A stretch of 63,994 bases of DNA from positions 1 through 63,994 of the forward strand of contig NZ_CAJHAD010000020.1 of NCBI RefSeq assembly GCF_904846285.1. Reading direction: 5' to 3'. Source of the DNA: Psychrobacter immobilis (GTDB lineage: Bacteria > Pseudomonadota > Gammaproteobacteria > Pseudomonadales > Moraxellaceae). Both the position numbers and the translations under genes were made by a program. The notes beneath the pieces are model-generated. The model made no database searches and was not told the origin of the DNA. It was given only the letters and a program-made list of their open reading frames with translations. Positions 35,536 to 44,127 of this stretch are shown here, in pieces; the stretch's first letter is position 1, and each line of letters begins with the position of its first letter.

Positions 35536-36732
35536 ATGTTTGAACGTATCGATTATTATGCCGGTGACCCGATCTTAGGATTGATGGACAAATTTGCCGC
35601 CGACACTAACCCAGATAAAGTCAATTTAGGCGTGGGCGTTTATTATGATGAGGATGGCAAATTGCCCGTCCTTGAGTGTGTCAAAACGGCTGAAGAGCGT
35701 ATTGCTGACCCAATCTCTCCTCGTCCGTATTTGCCAATGGCCGGTTTACCAGGACACCGTAAAGGTTGTCAGGAATTGCTGTTTGGTAAAGACGCACAAA
35801 TCTTACAAGACGGTTTGGTGGCGACCATTGCCACTATCGGTGGTTCTGGTGCCTTAAAAGTAGGCGCAGAATTTATCCATGAATGGTTCCCTCAGTCTAA
35901 GTGCTATGTCAGCGACCCAACGTGGGGCAACCACATTGCTATCTTTGAAGGTTCTGACGTCGAAGTCGGTAAATATCCATACTACGACAAAGCGACCAGC
36001 AGCATCAAGTTTGATGAAATGATTGCTTTTTTTGAAACCTTGAACAAAAACGATGTCGTCTTACTGCACCCTTGTTGCCATAACCCAACCGGTATGGACT
36101 TGACTCGTGAGCAGTGGGATACCGTGCTAAATGTCATTCAAGCGCGTGAGCTGATTCCATTTATGGACATCGCTTACCAAGGCTTTGGCGAAGATATGGA
36201 CAGCGACGCTTACGCTATCCGTAAAGCGGTCGAAATGGGTCTACCAGTATTTGTGAGTAACTCATTCTCTAAAAACTTATCGCTATATGGCGAGCGTGTC
36301 GGCGGTCTATCAGTCGTTTGCCCAACAGTAGATGAGACTGAGCGCGTCTTTGGTCAGCTGAACTCTACGGTACGTCGTATCTACTCAAGCCCACCATCAC
36401 ACGGTGGTCGCGTGGTCGATATCGTCATGAACGACGAAGCTCTACATGAGCAATGGGTTGGCGAAGTATATGCGATGCGTGACCGCATCAAGTCTATGCG
36501 CTCAAAGCTCAAATCGGTATTGGAAGAAAAAATTCCTGGTCGCAACTTCGATTACTTAACTGAGCAAAACGGCATGTTTAGCTTCACGGGTCTAACGCCA
36601 GAACAAGTCGAGCGACTACAAAGCAAGTTTGGTATCTACATGGTATCGAACTCACGTATGTGTGTTGCTGGCCTAAACAGCAGTAATATCGATTATGTTG
36701 CCAATGCGATGGTCGACGTCTTAAAAGATTAA
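35536..36732 (+). CDS. tyrB: Aromatic amino acid aminotransferase
   Basis: 398 residues, class I PLP-dependent aminotransferase. The conserved PLP lysine is in SNSFSKNLSLYGERVG; HPCCHNPTGMD and the late NSRMCVAGLN arginine region are present. It transaminates tyrosine to 4-hydroxyphenylpyruvate (and probably aspartate or phenylalanine). AAGGAAAAA precedes the start. It belongs to the tyrosine catabolic set and ends at a strong terminator. Confidence 0.92.
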   Translation: MFERIDYYAGDPILGLMDKFAADTNPDKVNLGVGVYYDEDGKLPVLECVKTAEERIADPISPRPYLPMAGLPGHRKGCQELLFGKDAQILQDGLVATIATIGGSGALKVGAEFIHEWFPQSKCYVSDPTWGNHIAIFEGSDVEVGKYPYYDKATSSIKFDEMIAFFETLNKNDVVLLHPCCHNPTGMDLTREQWDTVLNVIQARELIPFMDIAYQGFGEDMDSDAYAIRKAVEMGLPVFVSNSFSKNLSLYGERVGGLSVVCPTVDETERVFGQLNSTVRRIYSSPPSHGGRVVDIVMNDEALHEQWVGEVYAMRDRIKSMRSKLKSVLEEKIPGRNFDYLTEQNGMFSFTGLTPEQVERLQSKFGIYMVSNSRMCVAGLNSSNIDYVANAMVDVLKD

Positions 36733-36766
36733 TTATCTGACGCGATTAAATAAAAAACTAATTAAG

Positions 36767-36798
36767 AAAAAGGCTGAGTTATTTCTCAGCCTTTTTTT
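36767..36798 (+). terminator. tyrB terminator
   Basis: AAAAAGGCTGAG / CTCAGCCTTTTTTT hairpin with six-base loop. Confidence 0.9.
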
Positions 36799-36996
36799 AT
36801 GCCTTACATTCATGTTGTCTAATATTGAAAACAGCCACGATATATATGCTTCCTCTAGTAAGAGAGGACAGTGTAGGATTCATACTTGTAAAAACACTGC
36901 ATAAAAAACCTTGCAATGTATCAAGCTATAAATTACATTATACGTAAGTAGTTAATTATAACGTAATTCAATAGACGCTTTAGCAAGGAGCTCCCC

Positions 36997-38298
36997 ATGT
37001 CAACGATTGACAAAAACCTCACTTCATTTATCGATATCGCCGCTGATTCTGACTTTTCTATCCATAACCTACCTTATGGCATCTTTAGCGAAACCAAAGA
37101 CGCTGCTGGTAATAACAACCGTCGCGCTGGCGTCGCTATCGGTGAGCAAGTGCTGGATTTGTCGGTACTTGAAGCAGAAGGTTTATTAAGTTTAGATGGC
37201 GGCTCTTACTTTGATCAGCCAACGCTTAATGCCTTTATTAATTCTGGTCGCGATAATTGGACCAAGGCTCGCACAACCATTCAAACGCTGCTATCTAATG
37301 CCAGCGAAACTTTACGTGACAACACAGACTTGCAGAAAAAATCCCTGTTTAAGCAAGCAGATGTCACCATGCATCTGCCAGTTCAGGTGCCAGGCTTTAC
37401 TGATTTCTATTCGTCTAAAGAACATGCAACCAACGTCGGCACCATGTTCCGTGACCCAAATAACGCCCTACTCCCTAACTGGACTGAAATGCCAGTCGGC
37501 TATAATGGACGCGCCAGCACCGTTATCGTTAGTGGCACTGATGTGATACGCCCATCTGGTCAGCTGAAACCCAATGCTGATGAACGCCCTATTTTCTCCC
37601 CTTGTAAGCGTTTGGATTTTGAGCTTGAAACCGCGTTTGTCGTTGGTAAAGGCAATAGTATTGGTCAACCGATTGCAGTAGATGATGCAGCTGAGCATAT
37701 CTTTGGCATGGTTTTGCTCAACGACTGGTCAGCCCGCGATATTCAAAAATGGGAGTATGTGCCTTTAGGTCCATTTAATGCCAAAACCTTTGCTTCTGAA
37801 GTATCGCCTTGGATTGTAACCATGGATGCTTTGGCACCCTTTAAAACCTCATGTCCGACACAAGAGCCAAAACCACTGGCCTATCTAAACGAAAAAGATT
37901 CTGATAACAGCTTTGATATTACTCTATCGGTTGAGTTATTGCATAAAAATGCTGACGAAGCCACTGTGGTTTGTGAGACCAACTTTAAATATATGTATTG
38001 GTCAATGGCGCAGCAGCTAACCCACCATACCATCACAGGTTGTAAAGTAGAAGTCGGCGATATTATGGGCTCAGGTACGATTTCAGGGCCGACGCCAGAC
38101 TCTTATGGCTCAATGCTAGAAATTGCGTGGAATGCGACCAAGCCCGTCACTCTTAAAGGCGGCGAGACACGCAGCTTTATCGAAGATGGCGATACCGTGA
38201 TTATGAAAGGCTACAGTGAAAAAGACGGAATCCGTGTCGGCTTTGGTGAAGTGCGCGGCAAAGTACTGCCTGCTCTGACATTTGATTTTGACAAATAG
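36997..38298 (+). CDS. fahA: Fumarylacetoacetase
   Basis: 433 residues; hydrolyses fumarylacetoacetate to fumarate and acetoacetate, the last step of tyrosine breakdown. An N-terminal SH3-like FAA domain (SIHNLPYGIFS) is followed by the catalytic domain with PGFTDFYSSKEHATNVG, LDFELETAFVVG and LLNDWSARDIQKWEYVPLG. AAGGAG precedes the start. It is followed by a VOC gene in the same direction. Confidence 0.94.
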   Translation: MSTIDKNLTSFIDIAADSDFSIHNLPYGIFSETKDAAGNNNRRAGVAIGEQVLDLSVLEAEGLLSLDGGSYFDQPTLNAFINSGRDNWTKARTTIQTLLSNASETLRDNTDLQKKSLFKQADVTMHLPVQVPGFTDFYSSKEHATNVGTMFRDPNNALLPNWTEMPVGYNGRASTVIVSGTDVIRPSGQLKPNADERPIFSPCKRLDFELETAFVVGKGNSIGQPIAVDDAAEHIFGMVLLNDWSARDIQKWEYVPLGPFNAKTFASEVSPWIVTMDALAPFKTSCPTQEPKPLAYLNEKDSDNSFDITLSVELLHKNADEATVVCETNFKYMYWSMAQQLTHHTITGCKVEVGDIMGSGTISGPTPDSYGSMLEIAWNATKPVTLKGGETRSFIEDGDTVIMKGYSEKDGIRVGFGEVRGKVLPALTFDFDK

Positions 38299-38337
38299 CA
38301 GTCGAATATAAACTGGGCGTACAAACAAACGGAACAC

Positions 38338-38378
38338 ACTGTCAGATAATTATTACCTGTTAATGATGCTCTGACAGT
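38338..38378. repeat. 9-bp inverted repeat between fahA and the VOC gene
   Basis: ACTGTCAGA (38338-38346) and TCTGACAGT (38370-38378) with a 23-bp spacer and no T-run. It may be an operator or an mRNA hairpin; function unknown. Confidence 0.4.
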
Positions 38379-38414
38379 CTATTAAATCGCACGCTTTATC
38401 AAAAGGACATTGAT

Positions 38415-38990
38415 ATGAGTTTTAAAATAGAAAAAATCCATCATGTAGCCTATCGCTGCAAGGATGCTAAAGAAACCGTTGAATGGTATAAAAAATACCT
38501 AAACATGGATTTTATCTTAGCATTTGCTGAAGATCATGTGCCTTCGACTAAAGCCTTTGACCCTTATATGCATGTTTTTTTAGATGCAGGTAATGGCAAT
38601 GTCCTAGCATTTTTTGAAGTACCCAATCAGCCTGAAATGGGCTTTGACCCCAATACGCCAAACTGGGTGCAACACTTAGCTATGAAAGTCAAAGACCGGG
38701 ATGCTTTAATGGCAGCTAAAAAGCATTTGGAAGAAGGCGGTATTGATGTTATCGGCGTGACCAATCATGGTATTTTCCATTCTATTTATTTCTTTGATCC
38801 TAATGGTCATCGCATGGAACTGACCTACGATGATATTACCTCAGAAGAAAAAGTCTCGATGATTACGGAAGAGATGAAGCATGACATGCTAGAAGAATGG
38901 TCACGTACCAAACGTGCGCCCGTTCATACTCAGTTTTTACATACAGAGGAACTGGCTAAATCAAGAGAAGTCGCGCCTGTCGGTGAGTAA
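38415..38990 (+). CDS. VOC-family protein of the tyrosine cluster (candidate ring-cleavage dioxygenase)
   Basis: 191 residues, one vicinal-oxygen-chelate fold. Candidate metal ligands are His in KIHHVAYRC-type start (IHHVAYRCKD), His in WVQHLAMKV and Glu in HRMELTYDD, the 2-His-1-carboxylate set of extradiol dioxygenases and glyoxalases. AAAGGA precedes the ATG. It lies between fahA and maiA, where homogentisate dioxygenase (hmgA) would be expected, and no HmgA-type cupin is found in the window. It may be the missing ring-cleavage enzyme or an accessory enzyme; this is inference. Confidence 0.8.
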   Translation: MSFKIEKIHHVAYRCKDAKETVEWYKKYLNMDFILAFAEDHVPSTKAFDPYMHVFLDAGNGNVLAFFEVPNQPEMGFDPNTPNWVQHLAMKVKDRDALMAAKKHLEEGGIDVIGVTNHGIFHSIYFFDPNGHRMELTYDDITSEEKVSMITEEMKHDMLEEWSRTKRAPVHTQFLHTEELAKSREVAPVGE

Positions 38991-39063
38991 TATCGTCAAT
39001 TTATTGGACGGTTAAACCCTTACCTTATTAATTAGATAAATTAATTAGCTAGGCGAGTCTTGG

Positions 39064-39957
39064 CTACGCTATTTGATAACGCTGCGCGATGGTTAGTATT
39101 TTCTCAACCACATTATGTTGCTCACTCATTGGTAACTGCTCTGTGGTGCCAATAATAGTGATGGCATGTTCTAATGGCAAATTGTCAGCAGATGACTGGT
39201 CATTAACTGATGAATTATTATTGGAGGACTGAGTAACGGTGCTAAGCTGCGGTACGATAATAGGAATGGTGATGGCATTGATACCCATGAGCATATCACC
39301 AGTGACCGTTGCGTAGCCTTGGGTACGAATCTTAGCTTGTAATTGGCTGAAATTCTGCCATTTTTCTGCGATGGCAGATTGATTGTCTTTCTGCCATTCA
39401 GCTATCACCAATGGCTGAATAATGGCATCTGGCTGATAGCTAGCAAATAGCTGCCCTGTCGCCGACGTCGTCAATGGCATACGGGAGCCAATTCGAGTAA
39501 TGATACTGATTGGACTATCTGGCTCAACAGACTGAATGATAATCGGACCTTCACTAAACCATTTGGCAATCTGCACGCCGCAATTTAGCGTATCTTTAAT
39601 CTCATTGGCAATATGGGTTAGCCGCTCCAAGATATTATTTTGATTAAACCCAGTACGCCCTAATGCTGCCAGTGCATTAACGCGCACGCCAAGTCCATAA
39701 CGCCCATCGCTGAGCTGGCGCGCATAACTTTTTCGGATAAGACTGACCAAATAGCGATGACACTTGGCTGGATGCATTTGTATCGCTTGAGCAATGTCTT
39801 TTAGCATCATAGGCTCATTATGATCAATAAGGACGTCTAATACTGATAATCCAATTTCAAGTGACTGTACGCCACCTTGGTTTTTAGTGGTTGTCGTAGA
39901 ATGGTCTGTCAGGTTTTCAGATACTGGCATGTTTTGCTCAATCAATGGTTTACTCAC
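39064..39957 (-). CDS. IclR-family transcriptional regulator
   Basis: 297 residues with a GTG start at 39957 (an ATG at 39930 is possible). The winged helix is at about 38-90 (MMLKDIAQAIQMHPAKCHRY) and the ligand domain follows with GVQIAKW, TSATGQLFASY and VTGDMLMGINAITIP. A serine/asparagine-rich insert (SSNNNSSVNDQSS) lies near the C-terminus. It is divergent from maiA and near fahA, like HmgR repressors of homogentisate genes in pseudomonads, so it probably represses fahA/VOC/maiA until homogentisate is present. Confidence 0.88.
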   Translation of the reverse strand: MSKPLIEQNMPVSENLTDHSTTTTKNQGGVQSLEIGLSVLDVLIDHNEPMMLKDIAQAIQMHPAKCHRYLVSLIRKSYARQLSDGRYGLGVRVNALAALGRTGFNQNNILERLTHIANEIKDTLNCGVQIAKWFSEGPIIIQSVEPDSPISIITRIGSRMPLTTSATGQLFASYQPDAIIQPLVIAEWQKDNQSAIAEKWQNFSQLQAKIRTQGYATVTGDMLMGINAITIPIIVPQLSTVTQSSNNNSSVNDQSSADNLPLEHAITIIGTTEQLPMSEQHNVVEKILTIAQRYQIA

Positions 39958-40077
39958 GGAAATTTCATAACAATACGACTTAACAATACTTATCTTTGAT
40001 TATATAACATAAGCGTGCTATCAATAATTATACCCATTTATGGCACCAACAACCTACCATTATAAAGGGAATTCATA

Positions 40078-40719
40078 ATGATGAAGCTATATAGTTACTT
40101 TCGCAGCGGAACATCACATCGCACTCGTATCGCGTTAAACCTTAAAGGTTTGGCGTATGAGTATATCACTGTTAACTTGGCAGAAGACCAACAGCTTGAG
40201 TCAGCATTTAAAGCTATTAATCCACAAGGGTTGGTGCCTGTATTAAAAGCAGATGATTTGCTGCTATTTCAGAGCCCCGCTATCTTAGAGTGGTTGGAAG
40301 AGGTTTATCCTGAGACGCCGCTATTGCCTAAAGACGCCGCTGGTCGTATGAAGGTACGCGCGCTAAGTGCCATGATTGGCTGTGATATTCATCCCATTAA
40401 TAATCGTCGTATTTTACAATATCTGCGTAATGAGCTGTCGATAGACGAAGATGAAGTTATAAAATGGTGTAATCGCTGGATAAATGAGGGTTTTTCGGCG
40501 TTAGAAAAACGCTTGGCACAAGATAACAGCCGTGGGAAATTTTGCTATGGCGACAGCCCTACTTTTGCAGATTGCTATTTGATTCCGCAAATCTCATCGG
40601 CAAGGCGCTTTAAAGTAGATTTAAGTATTTATCCCAATATCGCCCAAATTGATGCACATTGCCGCACACTTAAAGCCTTTACAGATGCTGACCCTATGGC
40701 TCAACCCGATGCAACCTAA
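40078..40719 (+). CDS. maiA: Maleylacetoacetate isomerase
   Basis: 213 residues, a zeta-class glutathione S-transferase that isomerises maleylacetoacetate to fumarylacetoacetate. YSYFRSGTSHRTRIAL carries the catalytic S-x-x-S-x-R pattern and LLLFQSPAILEWLEE the glutathione-binding Q-S. AAGGGA precedes the start. Divergent from the IclR gene with a 120-bp control region between them. Confidence 0.94.
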   Translation: MMKLYSYFRSGTSHRTRIALNLKGLAYEYITVNLAEDQQLESAFKAINPQGLVPVLKADDLLLFQSPAILEWLEEVYPETPLLPKDAAGRMKVRALSAMIGCDIHPINNRRILQYLRNELSIDEDEVIKWCNRWINEGFSALEKRLAQDNSRGKFCYGDSPTFADCYLIPQISSARRFKVDLSIYPNIAQIDAHCRTLKAFTDADPMAQPDAT

Positions 40720-40742
40720 TGCACTAAGCGCTTAATATTGAC

Positions 40743-40778
40743 AAAAAAAATAGCCTCTATATTAGGAGGCCATTTTTT
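40743..40778. terminator. Bidirectional terminator between maiA and the 40807 gene
   Basis: AAAATAGCCTC / GAGGCCATTTTTT hairpin with A and T runs on either side. Confidence 0.8.
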
Positions 40779-40806
40779 ATAAATGAGTGCTCGCGTAAGA
40801 TGTTAC

Positions 40807-41052
40807 TCAAATTTTCATCTCATGCTGCGTAACTGCACTTATTTTAATAGGTACCGCAAATAGCCAAGGTGTGCCGCAACTACAATAAAAGCAGCCGTTT
40901 TTAAAGGATACGATATAAGCGGTAAAATCGTTACCACAATGATCCATCATTGCCTGCTCATCACTTTCATCATCTACCGCACACCAGACTTGTTTATCAC
41001 CACGCTCAAGTAGCGCACGCGTCAGATCGCTTCCTGTTATCTCACCATTCAT
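40807..41052 (-). CDS. Small hypothetical protein
   Basis: 81 residues, cytoplasmic. TRALLERGDKQVWCAVDDES and a cysteine pair (CFYCSCG) are visible. No family is recognised; short proteins of this kind are common in Moraxellaceae genomes. The reading frame is closed by a shared terminator. Confidence 0.62.
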   Translation of the reverse strand: MNGEITGSDLTRALLERGDKQVWCAVDDESDEQAMMDHCGNDFTAYIVSFKNGCFYCSCGTPWLFAVPIKISAVTQHEMKI

Positions 41053-41288
41053 GTCAAGCTCCTTAGCTATACTGCACCATCACTAAACTAACTGGCTTTT
41101 ATCCTTGCTCGCTCCCTGAGCATGATATGAGCTATAAAAATATTTTTTCTGCTGATAAATAAAGGCAAAAAAATATTACCCATTTATTTAACCGATATTG
41201 ACTTCATTAGATACAGTATTGTAAAACAATAGCAGCAAAACTGTAACATATAATAGTATTATCCCTGATAGATGGTAGGGATACGCTG
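41053..41288. other. Intergenic region with a perfect -10 box
   Basis: TATAAT at 41249-41254 lies 35 bp upstream of the small frame at 41289, but no good -35 is at standard spacing. Nothing else is recognisable. Confidence 0.4.
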
Positions 41289-41399
41289 ATGAATGGTAAT
41301 AAACACTTAGCAGAATCAATTAATATATTATTAAGCGTCTTTAGTATCTTAGTTTACATTGCTTGTTTTCTGTTTAATGAGATTGCATTACCATCATAA
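41289..41399 (+). CDS. Possible 36-residue membrane peptide
   Basis: ATG at 41289 with AGGGA seven bases upstream opens a 36-codon frame ending TAA at 41397-41399. The peptide is MNGNKHLAESINILLSVFSI then LVYIACFLFNEIALPS: a polar start and one hydrophobic helix. A good ribosome binding site, a -10 box and membrane-peptide character support it; lack of any known family and its small size argue for caution. Confidence 0.4.
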   Translation: MNGNKHLAESINILLSVFSILVYIACFLFNEIALPS

Positions 41400-41498
41400 A
41401 CCATTTTAAACATACTGAAAGACACTAAAACGACAGATGATAAAATTAAAGGTTTGGAATCAAAGCATTAAAAACAAGGTATAAAATCAGGTAAAATA

Positions 41499-42590
41499 GT
41501 GGCTATGACTGCTCCTACTAAACCTAGCCTTCGTAAAATTATTCATATAGACATGGATGCCTTTTATGCCAGCGTAGAACAGCGCGACTTTCCTGAGCTG
41601 AGCGGTAAGCCGTTAGTCGTCGGTGGCGACCCAAATGGTCGCGGGGTGGTTGCGGCGGCCAGTTATGAAGTACGTAAATTTGGTGTACGCTCCGCTATGT
41701 CGTGTTATGAAGCACGCAAACGTTGCCCCGGCGTCATATTTGTCAGACCACGCTTTGACGTTTACCGCGCGGTCAGTCAAGATATACGCCGCATTATGCA
41801 CAGTTTAACCCCGCTTGTTGAGCCTTTGTCGTTAGACGAAGCCTATCTTGATGTGACCGCACTAAGCGCGCATCATGGCTCAGCCACGCTAATGGCAAAT
41901 TGGCTAAGAGCGCAAATTTTGGTGCAGACAGGACTCAATGCCTCTGCGGGCGTGTCCTTTAATAAAATGCTCGCCAAGATTGCCTCTGATATCAATAAAC
42001 CCAATGGCACGGCGGTTATCACGCCAGCAGATGCCGATGCTTTTATTAGCTCATTACCCATTGAGCGTTTTCATGGGATTGGCAAGGCAACTGCTAGGCG
42101 CTTACATGCGATGGGTATCAGTAACGGTGCTGACCTGAGGCGCACGCCTGCTGCCCTGTTAGTCAATGAATTTGGTAAGCGTGGACAGTTTTATCATGAC
42201 ATTGCTCATGGCCGTGACGAACGCCCCGTTAAATCGCAGCGTATTCATAAGTCGGTTGGTTCCGAGACCACTTTTAGAGACAATTTAAGCCGCGATGATG
42301 AGCTACGCATACAAATCTATGAACAAAACGCCGATGCTTTTAAGCATTTGCATAAAAAACAGCTCATCGCCTATACCATTACCCTTAAAATCAAATACGC
42401 CGATTTTACCCAAGTCACGCGCTCACATACCTTATCTACTGCTTTTGATAGTGCCGAATCTGCCCACTACTGGCTTGATAAGCTGTTTTTAGATATTCCG
42501 CGACTATTGCCTATCAGGCTAGTCGGTGTGACTTTCTCTTCGTTAACGCCCGCTACTCAAATTTTGCCTCAGCTCAATTTATTTGAATAA
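41499..42590 (+). CDS. dinB: DNA polymerase IV
   Basis: 363 residues (GTG at 41499; ATG at 41505 is also possible), Y-family translesion polymerase. HIDMDAFYASVEQRD, LSLDEAYLDVT and ASAGVSFNKMLAKIASD give the catalytic Asp/Glu residues and the signature. The HhH region (FHGIGKATARRLHAMGI) and little-finger domain follow. The C-terminus QLNLFE is a beta-clamp-binding peptide. Confidence 0.94.
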   Translation: MAMTAPTKPSLRKIIHIDMDAFYASVEQRDFPELSGKPLVVGGDPNGRGVVAAASYEVRKFGVRSAMSCYEARKRCPGVIFVRPRFDVYRAVSQDIRRIMHSLTPLVEPLSLDEAYLDVTALSAHHGSATLMANWLRAQILVQTGLNASAGVSFNKMLAKIASDINKPNGTAVITPADADAFISSLPIERFHGIGKATARRLHAMGISNGADLRRTPAALLVNEFGKRGQFYHDIAHGRDERPVKSQRIHKSVGSETTFRDNLSRDDELRIQIYEQNADAFKHLHKKQLIAYTITLKIKYADFTQVTRSHTLSTAFDSAESAHYWLDKLFLDIPRLLPIRLVGVTFSSLTPATQILPQLNLFE

Positions 42591-42765
42591 AGTCGTTCAA
42601 CCTTTCTAAGCGAAGCCACGACTTTTCCAGATTCCAAATATTATACTTAGGCTATTTTGATTATTTGTCTTTATTTATGAATGGTAAGCGCTTAGGAAAC
42701 CGTTCTTTCATATCCGCATTTCTGCTACAATTACATCAAAATTCCTATCTATTAAAATACCGACT

Positions 42766-44016
42766 ATGACTGACTCTCAACCTATAAACCGAGATTTTAA
42801 TCTTGGTAATACGATTAATAACAGCGCTGATAAAAGCCTAAATAACGATATTAATAAGAACGATGACGTTTTAGAGTATCTTAGCGTTGATGATTACGAT
42901 TATGAGCTACCAGACAGCTTAATCGCTCGTTATCCATTGGCACAGCGTTCGGCATCAAAGTTGCTATATTTAGCTAAAAATACGCAAAAAAATAATGACA
43001 GTCAGATTTTAGACAAACAATTTTCTGAGCTACCTGACTTACTAAATGCAGGCGATTTAATCGTCTTTAATGATACTAAAGTTATGAAAGCGCGCTTGTT
43101 TGGGCAAAAAGATACTGGCGGTAAAATTGAAGTACTTATTGAGCGTTTGGTTGATTTCTCAAACTTAGATAGGGCAGCTCTGCATTTACAAACGACAAAT
43201 GGCGAAATCGTCAACCAAGAGCACATAGCCCTTTGTCATGTTAAAGCCAGTAAAGCACCCAAACTTGGGCAACAGTTGCAGATTGCTGATGGTCAGATGC
43301 ACGCTGTGATGATTGGTCGCCAAGAAAATTTATTTATTTTGGCTTTTGAGGCGCCTATCCTGCCTGACTTAGAACATTATGGTGAGCTGCCTATTCCGCC
43401 CTACTTTGAGCGCCACGCCGATGCGACTGACAATACCCGTTATCAGACGGTTTTTCATGATCCAGCCAAACTTGCCAGCGTCGCAGCGCCGACAGCCAGC
43501 TTACATTTTGATGAGCTCGTATTAGATAAGCTTGCCACAAAAGGTATTAACACTGCTTTTGTTACCTTGCATGTTGGTGCTGGTACCTTTGCCCCTGTAA
43601 AAACAGACAACTTGCTCAATCATACCATGCATAGCGAATATGCTCACCTGCCCCAAGCCACCGCTGATCTCATTAACCAAACGCACGCTAATGGTAAGCA
43701 AGTGATTGCGATTGGAACGACGGTCACTCGAGTACTTGAAACTGCGTATCAAAAAACGGTGGTCAATGGACAAGCACTTTCTAGTTGGGCGGGTGATACT
43801 GATATTTTTATTTACCCTGGGTTTAAGTTTGGCGTGATAGATAAATTGCTCACTAATTTTCATCTACCAAAGTCTACGTTGCTAATGTTAGTCTCAGCCT
43901 TTGTAGGTAAAGCAGCCATCGAACAAGCATATCAACATGCTATTAATACCCAGTATCGCTTTTTCAGTTATGGTGATGCGATGCTGCTTGATAAAAAATT
44001 AAATTTGCCAGCGTAA
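42766..44016 (+). CDS. queA: S-adenosylmethionine:tRNA ribosyltransferase-isomerase
   Basis: 416 residues; transfers the ribosyl part of SAM to 7-aminomethyl-7-deazaguanine in tRNA, making epoxyqueuosine. FNDTKVMKARLFG, HVGAGTFAPVKTDN, MHSEYAHLP and LLTNFHLPKSTLLMLVSAF are conserved. The protein has an Asn/Asp-rich N-terminal extension of about 40 residues before YDYELPDSLIARYP, where E. coli QueA begins; no other ATG explains it. Confidence 0.93.
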   Translation: MTDSQPINRDFNLGNTINNSADKSLNNDINKNDDVLEYLSVDDYDYELPDSLIARYPLAQRSASKLLYLAKNTQKNNDSQILDKQFSELPDLLNAGDLIVFNDTKVMKARLFGQKDTGGKIEVLIERLVDFSNLDRAALHLQTTNGEIVNQEHIALCHVKASKAPKLGQQLQIADGQMHAVMIGRQENLFILAFEAPILPDLEHYGELPIPPYFERHADATDNTRYQTVFHDPAKLASVAAPTASLHFDELVLDKLATKGINTAFVTLHVGAGTFAPVKTDNLLNHTMHSEYAHLPQATADLINQTHANGKQVIAIGTTVTRVLETAYQKTVVNGQALSSWAGDTDIFIYPGFKFGVIDKLLTNFHLPKSTLLMLVSAFVGKAAIEQAYQHAINTQYRFFSYGDAMLLDKKLNLPA

Positions 44017-44127
44017 ACATTAAGCAAACAATTCATGTATTGTTGACAACAGCAGTGAAATAAACTGGTAAACTAAACGCTATTTTGTTATAACACCACA
44101 GATAACTCTCATTTTAAAGGGCTGCAC

